Translations under genes and position numbers: made by a program
Part shown: piece after piece, positions 25,136 through 33,281 of the stretch
Numbering within the stretch: position 1 is the first letter of the stretch
Layout of the letters: each line of letters begins with the position of its first letter
Notes under the pieces: generated by a model
The model's input: only the letters and a program-made list of their open reading frames with translations
What the model was told of the DNA's origin: nothing
The model's database searches: none
Assembly (NCBI RefSeq): GCF_000243115.2
Contig: NZ_CP007035.1
Span: 1,054,001 to 1,118,000, forward strand
DNA length: 64,000 bases
Direction of reading: 5' to 3'
Origin: Niabella soli DSM 19437
Lineage (GTDB): Bacteria > Bacteroidota > Bacteroidia > Chitinophagales > Chitinophagaceae

Positions 25136-27451
25136 GTGAGATTTCCGATTACTATCAGTGTTATCGCTTTTGCATTAATGGGTGCTTTTTTGTTTTCAAG
25201 ATGCAGCCATAAATCGAAAGGGGAAAACGACGGGTTGGTGAGTTATAACTATGATGTTCGCCCCATTCTATCCGACAAATGTTTTGCCTGCCACGGGCCT
25301 GATAAGAATAAGCAGGAAGCGGGTCTGCGGCTGGATATTGAAAAATTTGCCAAAGCTCCTTTACGGGAAACCAAAGGCGCTTATGCCATTGTGCCCGGGA
25401 AGCCGGAAGCATCGGAAATGATCAAAAGGATCACTTCTGCCGATGCGTCTTACCAGATGCCCACGCCGGAATCGCATCTGGGAGTGCTGAATGAAAATGA
25501 AATTGCCATATTGACCAAATGGATCAAACAGGGCGCTAAATATGAAAAACACTGGGCCTTTACCACTCCTCAAAAAACAAAATTACCGGAGATCGATGAT
25601 CATAAATGGGCCAGAAATGAGATCGACTATTTTATAGAAGAAAAATTAGAAGCAAAACACCTCACTCATAACCCCGAAGCCGGTAAAGAAGCACTGCTGA
25701 AAAGAATTTCACTGGACCTTACCGGCTTATTGCCCGACATTCAATTACAGAAAGAGTTTGTTGCAGACAACAGTCCCCTGGCTTATGAAAAAATAGTTGA
25801 TAAACTTTTATCCTCTCCACATTATGGGGAGAAAATGGCCATCCATTGGTTAGATGTTTCCAGGTATGCCGACAGTTATGGTTACCAGGATGATGACATC
25901 CGGACCCAATGGCCCTATCGTGACTGGGTGATCCATGCGTTTAATGAAAACATGCCGTACGACCGGTTCATTACCTGGCAACTGGCGGGCGATATGCTGC
26001 CGGATTCCTCAAAAGAAAAAATACTGGCCACTGCATTTTTACGCAACCACAAAATAACCGAAGAAGGTGGCGTTATCCCGGAGGAGTACCGCGTGGAATA
26101 TAATCTTGACAAAGTAAAAACCTATTCCAGGGCTTTGCTCGGGCTTACCGTAGAATGCGCACAATGCCACGATCATAAGTATGACCCTATTTCCCAAAAA
26201 GACTATTACCAGCTCTTTGCATTTTTTAATAACAGCAAGGAAAAAGGATTAGAGGGATTGGTTAATTCCGGGCCGGCAAAAACGCCCGTGTTGACGATTA
26301 CATCTGAAGATACCAAAAACCTGTTGCAATTCATTAATAAAAGAGATACCGCCAGTGTTAAAGTCTGCGTAATGGGCGAGCTGGACACGATGCGCGCCAC
26401 CTATATTCTGAACCGAGGGGTATATGATCAGCACGGCACTGAGGTAACGGCCAGCGCGCTGCCGGCGGTGATGAAATTTGATACTACCAAATATCAAAAA
26501 AACAGGCTGGGACTGGCCGAGTGGACGGTAGATAAACGCAACCCTTTAACCGCCCGTGTTTTTGTTAACCAGCTCTGGGAACAGTTTTTTGGTAAAGGCA
26601 TTGTAAAATCCACAGGCGATTTTGGCATGCAGGGTAACTTACCCACCCATCCCAAATTGCTCGACTGGCTGGCAGTAGATTTTATGGAACATGACTGGGA
26701 TATTAAACGTCTGATCAAAGAAATAGTGACTTCTGCCACTTACCGGCAGTCCTCAAACATAACTAAAGAAGCGTTGGCAAAAGATCCGGAGAATTTATAT
26801 TATGCGCGGGCGGCGCGGATACGGCTTCTGGCGGAAAGCATACGGGACATGGTGCTGGGCAGCAGCGGCTTGTTAGTGAACGAAATTGGCGGCCCCAGCG
26901 TAAAGCCCTATCAGCCAAAAGGCCTTTGGGAAATGGCTACCTCTGGAAGAGGATCCTTAACCGTATACCGGCAGGATAAGAACAATGACCTGTACCGGAG
27001 GGGTATTTATACCTTTATCAAACTAACGGTTCCTCCCCCATCGATGATCATTTTTGATGCCAGTAACCGGGATCAGTGCGAAGTAAAACGATTGACGACC
27101 AGTACACCGCTGCAAGCTCTGGTGATGATGAACGATCCTACAGTACTGGAAGCCTCAAGAGTATTTGCTGAGCAGCTCACCGCAAAGGAACGTAATCCGG
27201 AACAAGCCATCGGTAAAGCTTTTGAAAGTATTGTTTGCCGGGTGCCGGATAAAAAAGAAGCCGGTATTCTGACCGCCTATTATAACGATCAGTTGTCAAC
27301 ATTCAGAAAGAAGAAAGAAACGGTTAATAAAATTATCGATGTCGGCGAATATCCTCATCCGGACAATCCGCCGGACCCTGCGGCAACAGCGGCATTGGTG
27401 CGCGTCATCAACATGATCTACAATATGGAAGAAGCGATCGTCAGGATCTGA
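25136..27451 (+). CDS. PSCyt1-DUF1549-DUF1553 (planctomycete-type cytochrome) protein
   Basis: About 771 aa. The start is unsettled: a GTG at 25136 (used here), a TTG at 25127, or an ATG at 25181 giving a shorter leader. The N-terminus is hydrophobic and runs to FLFSRCSHK, a possible lipoprotein Cys. CFACHGP near residue 49-55 is a haem-binding CxxCH in a PSCyt1 domain. The DUF1549 (PSCyt2) domain follows, including WLDVSRYADSYGYQDDD and CAQCHDHKYDP near 341, and the C-terminal DUF1553 (PSD1) contains NPLTARVFVNQLWEQFFG. This three-domain protein normally travels with a DUF1501 partner, as here (next gene 16 bp away). Function is not established; an extracytoplasmic redox role linked to polysaccharide breakdown is a common suggestion. 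Confidence 0.88.
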   Translation: MRFPITISVIAFALMGAFLFSRCSHKSKGENDGLVSYNYDVRPILSDKCFACHGPDKNKQEAGLRLDIEKFAKAPLRETKGAYAIVPGKPEASEMIKRITSADASYQMPTPESHLGVLNENEIAILTKWIKQGAKYEKHWAFTTPQKTKLPEIDDHKWARNEIDYFIEEKLEAKHLTHNPEAGKEALLKRISLDLTGLLPDIQLQKEFVADNSPLAYEKIVDKLLSSPHYGEKMAIHWLDVSRYADSYGYQDDDIRTQWPYRDWVIHAFNENMPYDRFITWQLAGDMLPDSSKEKILATAFLRNHKITEEGGVIPEEYRVEYNLDKVKTYSRALLGLTVECAQCHDHKYDPISQKDYYQLFAFFNNSKEKGLEGLVNSGPAKTPVLTITSEDTKNLLQFINKRDTASVKVCVMGELDTMRATYILNRGVYDQHGTEVTASALPAVMKFDTTKYQKNRLGLAEWTVDKRNPLTARVFVNQLWEQFFGKGIVKSTGDFGMQGNLPTHPKLLDWLAVDFMEHDWDIKRLIKEIVTSATYRQSSNITKEALAKDPENLYYARAARIRLLAESIRDMVLGSSGLLVNEIGGPSVKPYQPKGLWEMATSGRGSLTVYRQDKNNDLYRRGIYTFIKLTVPPPSMIIFDASNRDQCEVKRLTTSTPLQALVMMNDPTVLEASRVFAEQLTAKERNPEQAIGKAFESIVCRVPDKKEAGILTAYYNDQLSTFRKKKETVNKIIDVGEYPHPDNPPDPAATAALVRVINMIYNMEEAIVRI

Positions 27452-27467
27452 TAAAAAACAAAATAGT

Positions 27468-28916
27468 ATGGAAAAAGAAGCATATGAATATGGCCTGAAC
27501 CAGAACCGCCGCCGGTTCCTTACCAAATTAGGAATGGGCATTGGCGGGGCCGCTTTAGGTACTCTTTTAATCCCTGACCTGTTCAGTGGCAAAGATGTTG
27601 AAGAAGCCATAGTTTCCGGTCTGCCCCATTTTGCACCCAAAGCCAAACGCATTATCTATTTGTTTCAGAATGGCGCGCCTTCACAACTGGATCTGTTTGA
27701 TCACAAACCCAAGCTGCAGGAAATGCAGGGCCAGGATTTACCTGAATCGGTACGCCAGGGACAACGTTTAACGGGCATGACAGCGAACCAGGCAAAATTC
27801 CCCCTGGCCGGAAGCGTTTTTAAATTTGAGCAATACGGCGAGCACCGGGCATGGGTCAGTGAGCTGCTCCCCTACACTTCCCGCATTGTAGACGACCTGT
27901 GCATTGTAAAAAGTTTATATACGGAGGCGATCAATCACGACCCCGCCCTCACCTTTTTTCAAACAGGCGCCCAGGTGGGTAACCGCCCCAGTATGGGATC
28001 GTGGCTGAGCTATGGCTTGGGCAGCGAAAACAAAAACCTTCCTGCGTTCTGCGTGCTATTATCAAAGGGCAAAGGAAACGGACAGGGCGTGTATTCCAAA
28101 TTATGGACGAATGGTTTTTTAGATTCGATACACCAGGGCGTACAATTCAGCAATGGCGAAAATCCTGTATTGTATTTAGGCGATCCCGACGGAATGGATA
28201 AAACGGAGCGAAGAAAAATGCTGGATAAACTGGCTGAGCTCAACAATGAGAACTATGCCGTGGCGGGCGATCCGGAGATAAAAGCAAAGGTACAGCAGTA
28301 TGAAATGGCCTACCGCATGCAAACAGCGGTTCCGGAAGTAACCGACCTGAGCAAAGAACCGGAGTCTATTATTAAATTATACGGCCCTGATTGTTTGGTG
28401 CCCGGTACCTATGCGGCCAACTGTTTATTAGCACGCAAACTTTCAGAAAGCGGCGTCCGTTTTGTACAGTTGTACCACCAGGGATGGGATTCACATGGCA
28501 ATCTTCCCAAAGAGTTAGCGGGACAATGTAAAGATACCGACCAGGCATCGGCTGCCCTGGTCACCGATTTGAAGCAAAGAGGATTACTGGATGAAACACT
28601 GGTGATCTGGGGCGGCGAGTTTGGTCGCACCAACTATTGCCAGGGCGCCCTTAGCAAAGAGAATTACGGGCGCGATCACCATCCCCGTTGCTTTACCATG
28701 TGGATGGCGGGCGGCGGCGTAAAACCCGGTGTATATGGAGAAACAGACGAGTTTGGATACAACATTGTATCGAACCCCGTGCATGTACATGATTTTCATG
28801 CTACGGCCCTGCATCTGATGGGTATTGATCATGAAAAGCTGGTATATAAACACCTGGGGCGCCGTTACCGGCTTACGGATGTGGCAGGTAAAGTGGTGAA
28901 AGGGTTGATGGCGTAG
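27468..28916 (+). CDS. DUF1501 protein with Tat-like signal
   Basis: 482 aa. The N-terminus has NRRRFLTKLGMGIGGAALG, a twin-arginine type signal. DUF1501 members adopt an alkaline-phosphatase/sulfatase-like fold: KAKRIIYLFQNGAPSQLDLFDH starts the domain, VRFVQLYHQGWDSHGNLP and VIWGGEFGRTNY are typical conserved blocks, and DHHPRCFTMWMAGGGVKPG is near the end. It follows the DUF1553 gene by 16 bp and is nearly always its neighbour in Bacteroidota and Planctomycetes; co-function is inferred from this pairing. No enzymatic activity is known. Confidence 0.92.
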   Translation: MEKEAYEYGLNQNRRRFLTKLGMGIGGAALGTLLIPDLFSGKDVEEAIVSGLPHFAPKAKRIIYLFQNGAPSQLDLFDHKPKLQEMQGQDLPESVRQGQRLTGMTANQAKFPLAGSVFKFEQYGEHRAWVSELLPYTSRIVDDLCIVKSLYTEAINHDPALTFFQTGAQVGNRPSMGSWLSYGLGSENKNLPAFCVLLSKGKGNGQGVYSKLWTNGFLDSIHQGVQFSNGENPVLYLGDPDGMDKTERRKMLDKLAELNNENYAVAGDPEIKAKVQQYEMAYRMQTAVPEVTDLSKEPESIIKLYGPDCLVPGTYAANCLLARKLSESGVRFVQLYHQGWDSHGNLPKELAGQCKDTDQASAALVTDLKQRGLLDETLVIWGGEFGRTNYCQGALSKENYGRDHHPRCFTMWMAGGGVKPGVYGETDEFGYNIVSNPVHVHDFHATALHLMGIDHEKLVYKHLGRRYRLTDVAGKVVKGLMA

Positions 28917-28982
28917 CAACGTCAATAGTCAATAGCGTTGTGCGTTCAGCATTACGCGTTGGGCATTTAATAAAAATAAATC

Positions 28983-30008
28983 ATGAACAGAAAAGCATTT
29001 CTTCAAAATACAGCACTCGGCACCATTGGCGCCATATATGCACCCGAATGGTTGATAAAAAACGACGTGATCCTGGGCCAGGGCAAAAAACGGTATAAAT
29101 TAAACACACGGTGGAGCCAGGCTGATGTGGCCAAATACCCCGTGAATAATTGTCATGAGATGTTGCAGGACCGTAAGGGCCGCATACTGTTGCTTACAGA
29201 CGAAACAAAAAACAATGTAATCATCTATGATAAAAACGGGAAGTACCTGAATAGTTGGGGCACAGAATACCCGGGCGCGCACGGGCTGACCCTGTTTAAT
29301 GAAAATGGTACAGAGGTATTGTTTATTTGCGATAACAAACGCCACCAGGTTATAAAAACAACAATCGACGGCAAGGTACTGATGGTATTGGATTACCCTA
29401 AAGAAACCGGTGAATATACAAAGGCCGATGAGTATATACCAACAGAAACGGCTATTGCAGCCAATGGCGATATTTATGTAGTAGATGGTTATGGAAAAGA
29501 TTTTGTAATTCAATACGATGCAAAAGGCCGTTATATAAGGCATTTTGGCGGACGAGGCACGGAAGCCAAACACCTGAAAAATGCACACGGCATTTGTATA
29601 GATAAGCGAAAGGGCAAGCCGGTGCTCATTGTAACCTCCCGGCAGCAAAATGCATTTAAACGGTATACGATGGAAGGCGTTTACCTGGACTCGATCGAAC
29701 TGCCCGGCGCCTGGGTATGCCGCCCTGTCATTCATGGCGACTATTTGCATGCAGCCGTTTTACAAAGCAACAGCCTGCAGGGAAAACAATCAGGTTTTGT
29801 AACCATCCTCGATAAAAATAATAAAGTAGTGTCCAATCTTGCCGGTAGTGATCCGGTATATAACGGCGGGCAACTTCAGGAAATGAGTCAGAGTCTTAAG
29901 GTATTCGATTATCCGCATGATGTGTGCATCGATGATGAAGAAAATATGTATGTGGCACAATGGAATTCCGGCAAAGTATATCCGTATAAATTGGAACTAA
30001 TAGCCTAA
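28983..30008 (+). CDS. NHL-repeat / six-bladed beta-propeller protein
   Basis: 341 aa. The short N-terminal leader (MNRKAFLQNTALGTIGAIY) looks export-related but lacks a twin arginine. Then come repeated propeller blades: NCHEMLQDRKGRILLLTD, NNVIIYDKNGKYLNSWG, NGDIYVVDGYGKDFVIQYD, KGRYIRHFGGRGTEAKHLKN and YPHDVCIDDEENMYVAQW. This matches NHL-type propellers, which often bind ligands or act as lyases; no catalytic site can be read. It lies 66 bp after the DUF1501 gene and 15 bp before the membrane cytochrome gene, so it belongs to the same operon. Confidence 0.8.
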   Translation: MNRKAFLQNTALGTIGAIYAPEWLIKNDVILGQGKKRYKLNTRWSQADVAKYPVNNCHEMLQDRKGRILLLTDETKNNVIIYDKNGKYLNSWGTEYPGAHGLTLFNENGTEVLFICDNKRHQVIKTTIDGKVLMVLDYPKETGEYTKADEYIPTETAIAANGDIYVVDGYGKDFVIQYDAKGRYIRHFGGRGTEAKHLKNAHGICIDKRKGKPVLIVTSRQQNAFKRYTMEGVYLDSIELPGAWVCRPVIHGDYLHAAVLQSNSLQGKQSGFVTILDKNNKVVSNLAGSDPVYNGGQLQEMSQSLKVFDYPHDVCIDDEENMYVAQWNSGKVYPYKLELIA

Positions 30009-30023
30009 TAAGCGGTTTTCTTA

Positions 30024-32234
30024 ATGAGCTTAATGCCTAATGGTTCAAAAAAGTTCAAGCATAAAAGTAAAATGATGGAGGAACGATCGCGCGCGCAGGC
30101 AATTATCTTTAATGCCTGTATCTTTTTAAACTGCTTATTGGTTTTTTTGCTGTTCTTTGGAAGTGAGCTACGGTTGCCGGCTTTTTTACAGGTATTTGGC
30201 CGCGCGCACCCATTGGTCCTGCACTTCCCTATCGTGCTGCTGCTATTGGCTTTTGGATCAGAGCTCATCGTGGCCTCTTCCCGCGCAGCGGTTCCAAAAA
30301 ATACCGCTAACTGGCTATTGCTTTCCGCCGCATTTACTACGGTAATTACAGCACTAATGGGTCTTTTTTTATCAAAAGAGCCGGGATATGGCGGGGATGA
30401 AGTGACTACGCATAAATGGCTGGGCATCGCCTGCTCCTTATTAGCCTTCGGATGGTATGGCCTTAAAGACCAGGTCAGAAGGAACAAGGCGATTACTACT
30501 GTTACAGGTATAGGCGTTGCGGCTGTCTTATTAGTGGCCGGTCATATTGGCGGCAATATAACGCATGGTGAAGATTTTCTTTTTTCGCCCGTGCTTGCTA
30601 AAAGCGAAACGCCCCAGGTGCCTTTTGAAGATGCGATTGTTTATACGCACCTGATCCAACCCATTTTTGAAAAGAAATGTATGAGCTGCCATAACAGTAG
30701 CAAGGCCAAAGGCGAGCTGGTAATGGAAACACAACAATTGTTATTAAAAGGAGGTAAAGACGGAAAACTCTGGGATACAACGGCTGCCGGCTTTGGCTTA
30801 TTGATGCAGCGTATTCATTTACCGTTGGAAAGTAAAGAACACATGCCTCCACAGGGTAAACCGCAACTTACTGATGAGGAAGCCCGGATCCTGTACCTGT
30901 GGATCAAAGCGGGAAGCAGCTTTACACAAAAATTAGCGACGCTGCCTGATTCGGATTCGTTGAAAATGATTGCCCGGTCTTTCTTTAAAAGCAAGGATGA
31001 AGAACAGTACACTTTTGCCGCGGCGGATGAAAATACAGTGAAAAAGCTCAGCAATTCTTATCGCGTGGTGGCGCCCATCGCAACCGGCTCCCCCGCCCTG
31101 GACGTAAGTTTTTTTAGCGCAGCTCAATTTAAAGGTGAACAATTAAAAGAGCTGGAAAAGGTAAAAGACAATATTGTGTCTTTACAATTGAGCAAGATGC
31201 CTGTAACGGATGAAGACCTTAAAGCCATTGGCAGTTTTAGTAACCTGAGAGCGCTCAACCTTTCCTTTACCAAAGTAAAAGGAGACGGAATAAAGTACCT
31301 GGCCGGTTTGCAGCATTTAAAACAACTCTCCCTTTCCGGAACCGGCATTACGACGGGCGGACTGCAACCGCTGGCAAAATTAAAAACCCTTATCGCTATT
31401 GAGGTGTGGAATACCGCCATTACAGACAAAGACCTGACATCGTTAAAAAGTAACTTTCCCAAAGCCGCCTTTGACATCGGTTATAAGGGCGATACGGTCA
31501 TTGCGAAATTGAGCACGCCCATAATAACTGCAGCAAATGATAAACAGATCTTCAGCAATACATCCCTGATCACCATTAAAAGCCCGGTTAAAGCAGCCAT
31601 CATACGTTACACGACGGATGGCAACCCGCCCGACAGTCTGAAATCCCCCGGTTATGAAAAGCCGTTTATTATCGGCAAATCCGCTGTCATTCATGCACGG
31701 GCATTCTTAAAAGGATGGATCAGCAGCGACACGGCTACAGCCGGCTTTTATAAAAGCGGAATAAAAGTGGACAGCGTTTTTTTAATAACACGCCCCAACC
31801 CGCGGTATATTAAGAATGCTATGGATGGAAAAGCATTTATTGATGAAGCTTTGGGCGGTGTTAACTTTGGCACACCCGAATGGGTAGGATACCAGGACAG
31901 CGTGCTTGAAATATACTTATTTTTCAAACAGCCTGTAAAAGTGAGCGCTCTTACATTAAACGGGCTGGTAGCCACCGGAAGCGACATATTTCCTCCTGAT
32001 GTATTGCAGGTTTGGGGAGGCACCACCACCCAGTCGCTGCAATTACTATCTCAAACCCGCCCCACACAGCCTTCCGCCAATCAGCCTGCTTATCTCGCCG
32101 ATTTCACCGGCTCTTTTCAACCCCGGCAGGTCAGTCTTATAAAACTGGTTGCAAAGCCCGTTCGTTTGCCGGCCTGGCATCCCCGAAAAGGCAAGAAAGG
32201 CTGGGTATTTTGCGATGAAGTGTTGGTGAATTAG
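30024..32234 (+). CDS. Multidomain membrane cytochrome: DUF2231-like TM region, PSCyt1, leucine-rich repeats, chitobiase-type C-terminal domain
   Basis: 736 aa. Start at 30024 is tentative; MMEERSRAQ (30072) is an alternative. Residues ~30-180 hold four or so transmembrane helices (AHPLVLHFPIVLLLLAFG) like DUF2231. CMSCHNSSKAKGELVME near residue 219 is a PSCyt1 haem-binding site, with HMPPQGKPQLTDEE as the distal Met motif. Residues ~370-490 have leucine-rich repeats (FSNLRALNLSFTKV, LQHLKQLSLSGTGI). Residues ~515-575 read as a CHB_HEX_C-type domain (IRYTTDGNPPDS). The C-terminus (~600-736) resembles a discoidin-like module ending WVFCDEVLVN, a tail also seen in the GH20 gene at 43550. It is the last gene of the operon. 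Confidence 0.75.
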   Translation: MSLMPNGSKKFKHKSKMMEERSRAQAIIFNACIFLNCLLVFLLFFGSELRLPAFLQVFGRAHPLVLHFPIVLLLLAFGSELIVASSRAAVPKNTANWLLLSAAFTTVITALMGLFLSKEPGYGGDEVTTHKWLGIACSLLAFGWYGLKDQVRRNKAITTVTGIGVAAVLLVAGHIGGNITHGEDFLFSPVLAKSETPQVPFEDAIVYTHLIQPIFEKKCMSCHNSSKAKGELVMETQQLLLKGGKDGKLWDTTAAGFGLLMQRIHLPLESKEHMPPQGKPQLTDEEARILYLWIKAGSSFTQKLATLPDSDSLKMIARSFFKSKDEEQYTFAAADENTVKKLSNSYRVVAPIATGSPALDVSFFSAAQFKGEQLKELEKVKDNIVSLQLSKMPVTDEDLKAIGSFSNLRALNLSFTKVKGDGIKYLAGLQHLKQLSLSGTGITTGGLQPLAKLKTLIAIEVWNTAITDKDLTSLKSNFPKAAFDIGYKGDTVIAKLSTPIITAANDKQIFSNTSLITIKSPVKAAIIRYTTDGNPPDSLKSPGYEKPFIIGKSAVIHARAFLKGWISSDTATAGFYKSGIKVDSVFLITRPNPRYIKNAMDGKAFIDEALGGVNFGTPEWVGYQDSVLEIYLFFKQPVKVSALTLNGLVATGSDIFPPDVLQVWGGTTTQSLQLLSQTRPTQPSANQPAYLADFTGSFQPRQVSLIKLVAKPVRLPAWHPRKGKKGWVFCDEVLVN

Positions 32235-32304
32235 CAGTATTTTAATCGGGTGCAATGATGTAATACTGAACGGCCATTAGAATTACTACTATTTTTTTTC
32301 AATG

Positions 32305-32493
32305 GGTAGCCGCTACGCGGCATGGTCAATCATTATACGCTACGGTTCTAAAAATGGGCAATGCCGAAGGCATTTTTCAACACTCCTCTTATACAAAGTA
32401 CCGGGGAGCCGTTTCGCCTGTTTTGTTCCATCGGAACAACCTGTTGGTAGACTTGTTACAGCAGCAGATCATTTTGGTGTGCCGTAGGTACAC
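32305..32493 (-). repeat. Four-hairpin (REP-like) repeat, unit D, diverged and inverted
   Basis: Read on the minus strand the order is the same as in A-C: GTGTACC-TAC-GGCACACC (32476-32493), TTGTTCC-GAT-GGAACAA (32423-32439), AATGCC-TTC-GGCATT (32360-32374) and GCCGC-GTA-GCGGC (32309-32321). In hairpins 2 and 3 the arm bases differ from A-C but base pairing is kept, i.e. compensatory change. It is ~21 kb from the transposase gene and just past the end of an operon. Confidence 0.75.
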
Positions 32494-32627
32494 TCCGTAA
32501 AATAATTTTGATGCCGATTTATTATACTATCGACAGACGCGGGTTGCTCACGTTTATCGTTTGACATTTCACGACTTGCTTAGCGCCAGTATCCAATAGC
32601 GAAAAACAAGCCGCTGAAGCTCCTAAA

Positions 32628-32702
32628 TGATGAGATTTCTCTTCCGCCTCCCCGTCTGACCGTCGTCCGGGCGGGCTGCGTCGGGTTCATCGAAATGACG
32701 AT
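32628..32702 (-). repeat. MITE-like CGTCAT repeat, copy 2
   Basis: On the minus strand it reads ATCGTCATTTCGA, a GC-rich middle, then GAGAAATCTCATCAT. It shares ATCGTCAT-x-x-CGA and a GA-rich segment ending ATCTCA with the copy at 17215. Confidence 0.5.
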
Positions 32703-32735
32703 GCCCTAATGTGTCATCGCCTCAATTTCCCGGAT

Positions 32736-33146
32736 CTACTCCCGCAGTGATAAAATATAGCTAACCATTATTTCAACATCATCAAAGGAAAGCTGCGCAT
32801 GCGGTGTCATTACGGCGTTGCCCCAGCTTCCGCTTCCCCCCTGAATTATTTTTTTGGCGAGGTATTCAATATAAGCCTGGTTTACCGGGTATCGTTTGGC
32901 GATATCTTTAAAAGCAGGGCCAACAGACCGCTGGTCTTCTTTATGACAGGTATAACAATCGGAATAACCAATTAACACCTCCCCCTTTTTTGCTATAGCA
33001 ACAGGTACGGGGTCGCTTGGCCCCGGTATCGCTTTAATATAATCAACCGGTTGCCGGGTTTCCTGTTTTGGCTGCCTGCCGCTACAAGCAGGGATACATA
33101 AAACAGCAACTGAAATACAGCTAATAAGGATTGTTATTCTTTTCAT
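32736..33146 (-). CDS. Lipoprotein c-type cytochrome
   Basis: 136 aa from the ATG at 33146 (MKRITILISCISVAVLCIPAC), which gives a lipoprotein signal with the lipidation Cys in CIPAC; a longer frame starts 30 bp upstream. Residues ~64-68 are CYTCH, the haem c attachment site. VGPAFKDIAKRY is the usual following helix, and NAVMTPHAQLS has the distal Met ligand. This is a single-domain class I cytochrome c of the type fused to PQQ or sorbosone dehydrogenases elsewhere. It is divergent from the sulfatase at 33282 and near the PSCyt operon, so it may donate or accept electrons for that system; this is inference. Confidence 0.88.
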   Translation of the reverse strand: MKRITILISCISVAVLCIPACSGRQPKQETRQPVDYIKAIPGPSDPVPVAIAKKGEVLIGYSDCYTCHKEDQRSVGPAFKDIAKRYPVNQAYIEYLAKKIIQGGSGSWGNAVMTPHAQLSFDDVEIMVSYILSLRE

Positions 33147-33196
33147 TCCAAACATATCGACAAAAGTACAATCCAAAAGTTTTATTCAACAATCCA

Positions 33197-33226
33197 TTGC
33201 CATAACCGCCTCAAGTAATAAATTTG
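33197..33226 (+). promoter_or_regulatory. Bacteroidota promoter of the second sulfatase gene
   Basis: TTG at 33197-33199, a 19-bp spacer and TAAATTTG at 33219-33226. Same -7 octamer and same spacing as the promoter at 25062-25091; both are also preceded by CCA and followed by G. Confidence 0.65.
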
Positions 33227-33281
33227 GTTAAAGCATTCAATACCGCTCCATTATTGCCTATCGGATTTACAAACAATACAA

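Larger units (their letters stand above)
32235..32735. other. Gene-free spacer filled with repeats
   Basis: About 500 bp with no gene. It carries repeat unit D (32305-32493), a TTTGACATTTCACGACTTG segment related to elements at 51557 and 58469, and CGTCAT repeat copy 2 (32628-32702). Confidence 0.65.
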
